Positions 48,801-60,800 of a stretch of DNA of 64,000 nt are shown piece after piece. The stretch's first letter is position 1, and every line of letters starts with the position of its first letter. The position numbers and the translations under genes are program-made. The notes beneath the pieces are model-generated. The model worked only from the letters and a program-made list of their open reading frames with translations, was not told the DNA's origin and did not search any database. The stretch comes from Nematostella vectensis (Eukaryota; Cnidaria; Anthozoa; Actiniaria; Edwardsiidae): NCBI RefSeq assembly GCF_932526225.1, contig NC_064040.1:15248494-15312493 (forward strand), in the 5' to 3' direction.

Positions 48801-51800
48801 CTCCTTCACTATACTTTCTCCTTCACCATACTTTCTCCGTCACTGTACTTTCTCCGTCACTATACTTTCTCCCTCACTATACTTTCTCCTTCACTATACT
48901 TTCTCCGTCACTATACTTTCTCCTTCACTATACTTTCTCCGTCACTATACTTTCTCCTTTACTATACTTTCTCCTTCACTATACTTTCTCCTTCACTATA
49001 CTTTCTCCTTCACTATACTTTCTCCGTCACTATACTTTCTCCGTCACTATACTTTCTCCGTCGCTATACTTTCTCCGTCGCTATACTTTCTCCGTCGCTA
49101 TACTTTCTCCGTCACTATACTTTCTCCGTCACTATACTTTCTCCGTCACTATACTTTCTCCTTCACTATACTTTCTCCGTCACTATACTTTCTCCGTCAC
49201 TATACTTTCTCCGTCGCTATACTTTCTCCATCGCTATACTTTCTCTGTCGCTATACTTTCTCCTTCACCATACTTTCTCCTTCACCATACTTTCTCCTTC
49301 ACCATACTTTCTCCTTCACTATACTTTCTCCTTCACTATACTTTCTCCGTCACCGTACTTTCTCCGTCACTATACTTTCTCCCTCACTATACTTTCTCCT
49401 TCACTATACTTTCTCCGTCACTATACTTTCTCCTTCACTATACTTTCTCCGTCACTATACTTTCTCCGTCACTATACTTTCTCTGTCACTATACTTTCTC
49501 CGTCACTGTACTTTCTCCGTCACTATACTTTCTTCGTCACTATACTTTCTCCGTCACTATACTTTCTCCGTCACTATACTTTCTCCTTCACTATACTTTC
49601 TCCTTCACTATACTTTCTCCTTCACTATACTTTCTCCGTCACTATACTTTCTCCTTCACTATACTTTCTCCTTCACTATACTTTCTCCTTCACTATACTT
49701 TCTCCTTCACCATACTTTCTCCTTCACCATACTTTCTCCTTCACCATACTTTCTCCTTCACTATACTTTCTCCGTCACCATACTTTCTCCGTCACTATAC
49801 TTTCTCCGTCACTATACTTTCTCCTTCACTATACTTTCTCCTTCACTATACTTTCTCCTTCACTATACTTTCTCCGTCACTATACTTTCTCCGTCACTAT
49901 ACTTTCTCCGTCACTGTACTTTCTCCGTCACTGTACTTTCTCCTTCACTATACTTTCTCCTTCACTATACTTTCTCCTTCACTATACTTTCTCCTTCACT
50001 ATACTTTCTCCGTCACTATACTTTCTCCGTCACTATACTTTCTCCGTCACTATACTTTCTCCTTCACCATACTTTCTCCTTCACCATACTTTCTCCTTCA
50101 CCATACTTTCTCCTTCACTATACTTTCTCCGTCACTATACTTTCTCCGTCACTATACTTTCTCCGTCACTATACTTTCTCCGTCACTATACTTTCTCCTT
50201 CACCATACTTTCTCCTTCACCATACTTTCTCCTTCACCATACTTTCTCCGTCACTATACTTTCTCCGTCACTATACTTTCTCCTTCACTGTACTTTCTCC
50301 TTCACTGTACTTTCTCCTTCACTGTACTTTCTCCTTCACTATACTTTCTCCTTCACTATACTTTCTCCTTCACTATACTTTCTCCTACTTCACTATACTT
50401 TCTCCTTCACTATACTTTCTCCTACTTCACTATACTTTCTCCTTCACTATACTTTCTCCTTCACTATACTTTCTCCTTCACTATACTTTCTCCTTCACTA
50501 TACTTTCTCCGTCACTATACTTTCTCCTCGGCACTATAGTTTCTTTCAGACCGTCAAGGTCAAGTAAACTCCAAGAATTCATCCTTGGCCTAATTGGTGT
50601 AATTTGTGACTAAAGCAAATTGTTCTTTTTTCGCCAGAGAAAACCATTTCCTCTCATAAAAAACGTGTGCCGACAGACTTTTCTTATAACCATGGTGAGT
50701 GTGGGTTAGTCGTAGTATACCCTTCACGCAGGGGAATTGTTTGGATCATAGAAAGATTCTCTGCCGGCCGCCATTTTGTTCTCCTTGCAATAGGAGCTAT
50801 TGCGATATCTTCGATTTGAATCTCAATAATTGTCTTCTTTTTAAAATTGTCCCTGTCTCTGTTCTTTCAAGATTGGAAGACAATATTAAAATTATTGAAA
50901 GAAAGCTACAAATAATCACCCAAAAATATTTTTTCATTTAACGAATCCAGTGGCAGCTTCAGTCTCAAATGAATTTTTTCTTGCAATTTTAATTTTGCTT
51001 GGACGACAAAATGGCAGTGATCCGGGGCAGCATCACCAACCCTTTTGTTATCGAGTTTTGAACAATGCTGACTATTCATGGCCGATCTATTCGTTTGTTG
51101 TTGTTTATTCATGACAGATATATTCGTTGTTCATGCCGCTAAAAGATGGAAGCTACTTTACTGAATCGTCGCGCCTGTACCACACGCTCCCGCCTAAAGG
51201 CAAGTAGCAGTGGATGCGTGAGCTCTTTAAGCCCTTTAATTTAGCTGCTTTTGGGTGGCAAGCTAAGCTTAGTTAACACTTAACCCATTTACTCCTACAA
51301 CGGTCTATCCCGGTACCTACAAGCCAAAACATTTTAATTCGAAATAAACACACGCGCATACAACAATGTATCTGAAATATGCATATGCACAATATAATCG
51401 TGACAAATTAGCTCCTCGACATCAGCTTAATCATCGACTTAACATCGGCTAAACAATCAGCTAAACCATCGGCTTACTATCGGCAATGTATTCCATTAAA
51501 ACATTTTTGTTTGAGATCACTCAACATCTTGTATGTTTCTCGAACCATTCTGCTTTTTGTTGTCATTCACAGGGAAAGAAAAAAGGAATAGTCTGCCCAA
51601 TATCAAGTTGATGAGGTATGGACTTCTAGTGCATTTCTTTAGCCGGCGGCTTGTCCTGGTACAACGGCTTGTGTGATTTATTTTCACAGCTGTCAATCAA
51701 GTGCTGAACGAGTTATCATGTTTATGGCCGGGCAGGGTAAGTCTAAAAGAATCAACCACTCCTTTGTTATTGTTTATGTAACTGATAATTCCGCGGTTCA

Positions 51801-54800
51801 CTTCAAAACAACCATCCACGATTGAAGTCTGATAATTAATGAATGATATTTGATTGGGAGTCTTTCACATTACTTGCTTGTCTGATAATTAATGAATGAT
51901 ATTTGATTGGGAGTCTATCACATTACTTGCTTGAATTAGCCGATGGAAAGAGATGCTATGAATCAATCGGTATTGTGCATTGCATTGGTGGAAACTTTAA
52001 ACATCTCGAAAATAATAATAAAGAAACTGCCCCGTAAGCTGGTCACCGTATGCATAGAAAGTGTTGTGAGAATGGAAGCCTGGATTACTTCGTGTTCATC
52101 GCCCATGCTTAGTGCATGCTTACTGCATCTACTTCACGAAAGCTACATTGTCGGACAACCCATCTTTTTAGGTGCCATCTAGGTATGAAGTCGGGGGGGG
52201 GGGGGGGCAACACAAAACAACATTGATAAAGGCTGTTTTCCATATGATGGCACTTTACCGTAAGTTTGCAACCGATCCTTATGTGGTTTCCATATGATCG
52301 CACATGATCGTAGGTAACTTTACCGTAATTTTGCAACCGATCCTTATGTGGTTTCCATATGATCGCACATGATCGTAGGTAACTTTACCGTACGTCTGCA
52401 ACCGATCCTTATGTGGTTTCCATATGATCGCACATGATCGTAGGTAACTTTACCGTAAGTTTGCAACCGATCCTTATGTGGTTTCCATATGATCGCACAT
52501 GATCGTAGGTAACTTTACCGTACGTCTACAACCGATCCTTATGTGGTTTCCATATGATCGCACATGATCGTAGGTAACTTTACCGTACGTCTGCAACCGA
52601 TCTTTATGTGGTTTCCATATGATCGCACATGATCGTAGGTAACTTTACCGTAAGTTTGCAACCGATCCTTATGTGGTTTCCATATGATCGCACATGATCG
52701 TAGGTAACTTTACCGTAAGTTTGAAACCGATCCTTATGTGGTTTCCATATGATCGCACATGATCGTAGGAAACTTTACCGTACGTCTGCAACCGATCCTT
52801 ATGTGGTTTCCATATGATCGCACATGATCGTAGGTAACTTTACCGTACGTCTGCAACCGATCCTTATGTGGTTTCCATATGATCGCACATGATCGTAGGT
52901 AACTTTACCGTAAGTTTGCAACCGATCCTTATGTGGTTTCCATATGATCGCACATGATCGTAGGTAACTTTACCGTACGTCTGCAACCGATCCTTATGTG
53001 GTTTCCATATGATCGCACATGATCGTAGGTAACTTCACCGTAAGTTTTCAACCGATCCTTATGTGGTTTCCATATGATCGCACATGATCGTAGGTAACTT
53101 TACCGTAAGTTTGCAACCGGTCCTTATGTGGTTTCCATATGATCGGATGATGATTGTAGGTAACTTTACCGTACGTCTGCAACCGATCCTTATGCGGTTT
53201 CCATATGATCGCACATGATCGTAGGTAACTTTACCGTACGTCTGCAACCGATCCTTATGTGGTTTCCATATGATCGCACATGATCGTAGGTAACTTTACC
53301 GTAAGTTTGCAACCAATCCTTATATGGTTTCCATATGATCGCACATGATCGTAAGTAACTTTACCGTACGTCTGCAACCGATCCTTATGTGGTTTCCATA
53401 TGATCGCACATGATCGTAGGTAACGTTACCGTAAGTTTTCAACCGATCCTTATGTGGTTTCCATATGATCGCACATGATCGTAGGTAACTTTACCGTAAG
53501 TTTGCAACCGGTCCTTATGTGGTTTCCATATGATCGGATGATGATTGTAGGTAACTTTACTGTACGTCTGCAACCGATCCTTATGCGGTTTCCATATGAT
53601 CGCACATGATTGTAGGTAACTTTACCGTACGTCTGCAACCGATCCTTATGCGGTTCCATATGATCGCACATGATCGCAGGGCGATTTTAAATATAATAGT
53701 CAAGAACGGTTTTTGATTTTTTTTTACAGAATTCGTTTAAAACGGCCTACGGGCCTACATCCATCCTTTCTGTTTCATGATCAGCAACGTACTTCCCAGA
53801 AAAAAAATTCCAAGAAGATGTGCACTGCTCCGAACGGCACACCGGAGCTCCTTCATCTTCCAACAGTAGATAGCCGGGTTTATCCCAGAGTTCATCAGAA
53901 CTATGGTGGTAGTTACTTTCACGAAAAACCCTGATCGACTGTTGTCTGCCGTGATACCATAGTACAAAAACGCTGCAAAACAAGGGATATAACACAAGAC
54001 GAATGCAAAGTATATGTACAGAGAAGTTCGCACGGATTTTCGGTACTTTATGTTTGAGCTGACGTTTGGAACACAGGATTCAATGCAGGATGTTTCCGCT
54101 GGGACAACTTGGATTTGATTGCGGTGTTTTTGGACCACATTGCAGATATTAACGTAGCTAGCCATGATTATAATAGCGCATATTCCCATGACACAGCACA
54201 AGATCACATTAAATGAGTTGACCCCAAAAATTATCCACCACACTCCCGATAAAACTGCGAATAACCAGTTCACGGCGCAAACAACGATCGCCTTCTTGAT
54301 TGTAACGATGGCTTTGTACCTAAGATGAAGATGAAGGGCAAGAAACCTATCAACAGCAACGGCGGTAATGCTGAAAAGAGACACGGCGCCGAGACCTGTC
54401 GACGTTATGCCATAGAGTGTTGCAACGTCGCAATAGGTGTGCGGCCTCTCACTGGCCCTGAGTTCTAAAGCAGTCCAGGCTGCTAGAACTGGCTGGGCGA
54501 TGATGCCAACTGCAAAATCCGACAGTGCGAGGTTTCCCAGGAGTACCATCGCAGGGGTGTGAAGTGCTGGCGTGCGCCATATCGAGACGAGGACTAGAGC
54601 ATTTAGGATGATCGCGGGTAGAATTGTAACTCCGTTAAGAACAGCAATAATTGCGAACTCCGTCTGGGTAATCTGGTCTTCTTCGACCCATTTGGTGAAA
54701 TGGTAGCAGGAAAAGTTATAATATGGCATTTGATCTTATAGGCCTTGTTTTCTTTTTTACGTTAATGTTCAGCTCAGCTCTCAGGAGGCGTATGTACGTC

Positions 54801-57800
54801 CGTAGAGTCGACCGATTGCGAGAATATTATCACATACAGGTGTTTGTGTGGTCAGTCGGGAATAAGAAAGGTGACGTTAACGTTTAGCGAACGCCTACAA
54901 GAGTGTCAAAAAGCTCCCTTTTTTTCTCAGACCTAAGGTCGGATCTTTCCCTTTGTCTTTTGCTAATTTTGGCAGGTTGAGAGGCAGCTGGTACGATGTT
55001 CAACTATCAAAGTTATATAGAAATCAAGATGCTGAATTTTACTGCTACAGGAAATGGAGAATAGACGTGCCTTTCCTCAATCAAAGTAGACAGAGGAAAT
55101 AAAGCATAGAAGTGCGTTTCCTCTATCAAAACAGACAGTTGAAATGAAAAGGCTAGGACATTTGAAGAAACGACTTGACATACTTGTATCGAATATATAT
55201 CGCGGCACATCCAGTAACAGGATTGATAAATTGACATGGATCGGTAAAGACAGGGCATAAGAAATATGATAAACAAGACACCTGCGTGCTTTTTGCTTTA
55301 TAAGGATCGGCCCCTTTTTCTTTCAGTCCAGAACAGACGCTCATGAATTTTAAATTTGATCTGAGCCTCAATCTGATGGAGCCAGTTTGTCATGACAACG
55401 GTCACGACGCTTTCACCAAATCACGAAGAGCATAGATTTTTTAGAAGGAAAAATTAACCAAAATACGGACTCTCGCGCTTATCCAAAACTGCATGCATGG
55501 AAAAATATATTTTTTAATAGAAATGAAATATAAGAGTCCGGGAAGCATGTGCAAGTGATTCAAATTTATAAAATTGATGATAAGTTCTTGGATTTATTTG
55601 TCATTTCGAGAGAATGATTTTGCGCGGAAATAATTTGATTTGGGAAACTTTTGGTACATATCGTCATAAAAGGAGTTAGGGACTGAAATTCAAAATATAG
55701 ATATTTTACTATATAGATATTCTACTATATAGATATTCTACCATATAGATATTCTACTATATAGATATTCTACTATTCTACTTTCAATGCCGGATATTTT
55801 GAAGGGTCCCTTTTTGTTGCTTTCGGAAGGTTTTAGCTTATTATTACTTGTCGTCGAATTTAGCATATACCTATTTCAAAAAAGGTTGTCAGTGCAAATG
55901 GCGAATGGCAAATAGTAAATGGCAGTTCTAAGCCCGAACGGTGCTTCTGGGTACTAATCATTCGTTAAAATTAAAGGTGTTAAATAAAGTCTAGCAATGT
56001 CAGAGACATACATTGATGATCTTTAATGGATAATTGTTTGGTTTATCCATATTCTTCAGCATTTAGAAGAAATTTAATGAGACTCATGGTTCCTTTCGTT
56101 CCTAGAACTGCCATTTGCCAATCGCCAATTGCCGTTTCGCACTGACAACGTTTTTTGAAATAGGTGTATACAACCGAATTAATCAGGCAACAGTTTCGCC
56201 TGAATATATCGTGAACTATAGAAATAAAAAACAATACAAATCTCCTTTGGTGTTTGTTGTTTAATCATTTGGGACTGTGGCAAATGTATTGGATTAAAAA
56301 AAAACTAACCCTACTCATGAAAATTTGCTCTAATGAAATTATACATTCAACAACAGCAAAACTACGTTTGTACCAAAAAACATTTTTGGTACAACTACAG
56401 TAGTCATAAGCGCAGGATATACAAGTTATGACGTGTATACGATTCTTTTCTTATTTAACTACTAGTGTATGAAAGGGGAACTTATGAAGTAAAAGGATTG
56501 GATAATAAAACGCAGTAGCTCACCGACGTTAATGCACACTTCAGTTTCACAATAAACACTGCCAACATTCCAACATGCATTGCTGGAATAAAAAGAACGT
56601 CAACGAAGTGTGATACTAATTATTATTACCAATGCTTCGCCATTCCTGCACCCTATGAAATAAGTTAAAATCTAAACTGCTAGTATGCAGATGAAGTAAG
56701 ACGTTTTCCCAAAATTTGAGCGGATAAAAACGACAAAAGGAACAAGCTTCGTCGTATATACCCTTCCAGCAAAGCAGGGAATCTAAAAATAATTACAGCG
56801 AACGGTTTCCAACATATCCCTGTGCTTGCGTTTTCACCATCTTTCACATTTATAAGCAGTAGAAAAGTAGAAAAATAAAAACAGTAGAAAAATAGATAAT
56901 TTAATAAAGAGGAAAAAGTCTTTGTAAATAAAAGACACCGGTTATAGATTCTGATCGTCTACGGTCTCAAAATGCAATGTGTGTTGAAAATGTATTGATA
57001 ATTGCTAAAAGAGGTGAATGAATACCACCCTCAATCGCACACACATCCATTTACTAAGACCATGCGAAAATAGTAACTTAACTCATTTGAAGATCGGTTC
57101 AGTAATGCCGACATTAACAGGCATACTCCATCCACGTCTGCAACCCCACGAACGGCTCTTCTGGCGTCGTGGCCATGATATCACCAATCGATTAATTCTG
57201 ACTGATTTTTCTTTTATAGTTTGCTTTAGATCGTCAAACCCATCGGTCATGACCAATTTACAATATCTGCATGAAGTATCAGTTTGGCATAATTAAATGT
57301 TTTTGCCATTTTAACAGCTCTAAAAGCTTATCGAAAATATCGACTAGGAAAAAATGGCGCCAAATCGGCTTCAAAATGGCGCGGCACCAGAATAAGGCTC
57401 AGATCAAATTTAAAATTCACGAGCGCCTGTTTTTTTTTTGAGAACCGAAATATTCCAAGAAAATGGGAAATGCTCTCTGTTTATGCCTCTCAGTTTGTTC
57501 TTTCCCCATGTAGAAAAGTTTCGTTTCATAAAGAAAAAAAATTAGTTGGGGCACGCATTAGTCACGTGTTTTCTCCCCAGTCCTCTTTCCTCTTGCCTCA
57601 GTATGGTCCCAGGGAAACCTCTAACAATATAGCTTCTATATATAGCTCATATACAATGCTGTCGTGTGGTACCTCTAAACGATATTTAGAATTCATAAAG
57701 CTATATATATATATTTTTTTTTGGGGGGGGGGGGGGGGGGTGGGGAGAGTGAGTTCTCTGACCACCCCCGAAAAAACAAAAAGGGATTTCTTTATGCATT

Positions 57801-60800
57801 TGCAGTATCTCCACGGGACGTTAATTGTCAGATTTGACTACATACCAGAGTGATCTAGCTTATGCTTTATAGTTTTGTCTACAAAAAGCACGTCTATTTA
57901 GAACCGAAAGTGGACCTTCGGCCGTTGTGGGAGGGGTGCGTTCGCACCCCCTGCACCCCCCCTGGGTATGGGCATGACGTCTGAGAAACTGCTAAAATAC
58001 ATGGCGTCTGTATACAGCTCATAATTTGATCTGTTTTCAAATGCTTGCAGGTGTGACCGCGACTGATCTAGACCGGCTGCCGATTGGTGTAGGTCTTCCC
58101 CTGAGAGAGGCTATCCACATGTGTACTCGCAACCCGCCCTTCAATCTGTCCCAAGAAGCCTTCTCCCTTATTGGTAAGTTAAGCTATACACTAGACTTCC
58201 ATGATCCATAAGTTTTGTTTTTGCACATAATTTCTCTTCCTTCACCCAATCCCTCCCTTCCATCCACACGCATACACACTCACACATCTGATATTATTCT
58301 GGTTTTGGCTCATTGTCAGGTCGGGAAGATCTCGCAGCTCAAGCAAGTGCTCGGGATAAGGAAATCCTTCCTCAACACGGCCCTCTCAGTGTACGTCTGA
58401 TCTATATAGTGATTTTAGAATGCTTTATACGAAATTAGACGTTGATTGCGAGTAAATATATATCAGTTATGAATGGTGGAGAATTACTTTGAAAAGTGTT
58501 TCTTGTTTTATTAGAAAACAGCCCTCAAGGAAGGCGATATCGACGACGGCATGGAGTTCAGTGATGAGGTAAGAATGTTGTCCAGTTGGAATGCTTTACA
58601 AATGTATTTGTACTATCAACATGTCAATTTACCCAACCAATGAGAATCGATGTAAAATAAGAGAATCACCTGACCAATCAGAGTGTATGTACATTTAACA
58701 TGTGACATCTTTCCAACCAATCAGAAGGCATGTGCTATCAAAGCTAACCAATCCGAATGCATCTTCATTATCAATCACATGTGTACCATTTAAGGGCATA
58801 TGAAGTCTTTGCTTGAACAAATTTCAGATCATGAAATTGCGCTTTGGCGAGGATCTCCGTGTGCAGGAGGTCAGACGGTTGCTACAGTCTGCTCGACCTG
58901 CACAGGTCAGACTAGTGCAGAAACCTGAAGTCAGGTAAGGTCTGCTCGACCTGCACAGGTCAGACTAGTGCAGAAACCTGAAGTCAGGTAAGGTCTGCTC
59001 GACCTGCACAGGTCAGACTAGTGCAGAAACCTGAAGTCATGTAAGGTCTGCTCGACCTGCACAGGTCAGACTAGTGCAGAAACCTGAAGTCAGGTAAGGT
59101 CTGCTCGACCTGCACAGGTCAGACTAGTGCAGAAACCTGAAGTCAGGTAAGGTCTGCTCGACCTGCACAGGTCAGACTAGTGCAGAAACCTGAAGTCAGG
59201 TAAGGTCTGCTCGACCTGCACAGGTCAGACTAGTGCAGAAACCTGAAGTCAGGTAAGGTCTGCTCGACCTGCACAGGTCGGACTAGTGCAGAAACCTGAA
59301 GTCAGGTAAGGTCTGCTCGACCTGCACAGGTCAGACTAGTGCAGAAACCTGAAGTCAGGTAAGGTCTGCGAACGTCAGCGAAACAACAACTCTGTTCTCA
59401 GAGAGTTGAACAACGTAAAACGTCAACCATGTTTTAATTTATTTCCCTGTTTCCACCTAGTTTTCCATAGTTTGTCTGTATTTCTTTTAGTTATTCTAAA
59501 AAGAAAGACGGACAGACTCGTGAAGTCCTAGGCACTAAAATGAGAAAAAAACCCGTGAATCTTTCTTACAGTTTAGCATAGGTTTCATCCTCTCGCTTCA
59601 TCCTTTTGCTCTGAGGGAATGTGTTTAACTTTATCAAAACTTCAAGACAAAAGTGGAATCATATATATGCCTTTCTTTCCAAGGCAAAGCGTTTAATCCA
59701 TGGATATTTGTTGGTGGTTTTCTTCTTCTCGCATCTAGTGATCACGACTTCATCCAAGAGCAGGAGACAAAGCTGTTGCTTATGTGCAAAAGGGTGATGG
59801 CTTTATCAGTTGGCAGAGGCATGTTCACACTGGCCACCTCGCGTCCCATCCTGACAGAGACCTTACCCATCCCGACACTCGAGCTCACAGGCAGGGCTCC
59901 GCCCAGGTGGGTAAAGGGGTAATGTGGGAGTGTGGGAAGGGGTGTGGTTTGAAAGTAGATGAGGGGGGAGGGGAGGAGGTTGGGGAATTGTGTTTCAAGG
60001 GCGCCCAATCCCGTCATTGAGCTCACAGGCAGGGCTCCGCCCAGGTGGGTAAAGAGGTAATGTGGGAGTGTGGGAAGGGGTGTGGTTTGAAAGTAGATGA
60101 GGGGGGAGGGGAGGAGGTTAAGGAATTGAGTTTCAAGGGCGCCCCATCCCGTCATTGAGCTCACAGGCAGGGCTGCGCCAAGGTGGGTAAAGGGGTAATG
60201 TGGGAGTGTGGGAGTGTGGGAAGGGGTGTGGTTTGAAAGTAGATGAGGGGGGGAGGGGAGGAGGTTGGGGAATTGAGTTTCAAGGGCGCCCCATCCCGTC
60301 ATTGAGCTCACAGGCAGGGCTGCGCCAAGGTGGGTAAAAGGGTAATGCGGGAGAGTGAGAAAGGGTGTGGTTTGAGAGTAGAGGAGGGGAAAAGGGGGGG
60401 AAGGGGAGGGGGTTGGGGAATTGAGTTTCAAGGGCGCCCCATCACGTCATTTAGCTCTCAGACAGAGCTCCGCGCAGGTGGGTAATGAGGATCTCCTGGG
60501 GGTCTTTTCTCAAAACCCCAGGTAATTACCGGGCCCGTTAGGGTACCAGGGGAGTTTTCGGGATACTTTTCCGGGCGAGGAAGAGCGTTTCTCAAAGCTT
60601 GCGGTAGCGTCCCGGTTGTTTACGGGTTCCCGATAAGCAAATAATAATTTTCAGAGTCAATGAATAGATTGGCTATATAATTATTGAATATCAATAAAAA
60701 TCGTAGATTTGTCGATGTCTGTAGACAACTGGTACCCCAAACACTGCTGTGGCATCGGCACTTTTCGAAAATAAGACAAAGAACAAGTAGATAAAGTCTC

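Noticed and set aside
42883-50613. Two overlapping plus-strand ORFs of about 2,500 codons
   Set aside because: They consist of the 17-bp minisatellite. The unit contains no stop in any forward frame, so long ORFs are inevitable; the product is a monotonous Ser/Tyr/Phe/Leu repeat with no start context and lies inside an ANAPC1 intron.
53059-53671. Short minus-strand ORFs with a repeated RSYGNHIRTGCKLTV peptide
   Set aside because: Repeat translation of the 65-bp array.
59742-60431. Minus-strand ORF of 229 aa with proline-rich repeats
   Set aside because: Antisense of exon 32 and its 138-bp array; 138 is a multiple of three, so the frame stays open by periodicity.
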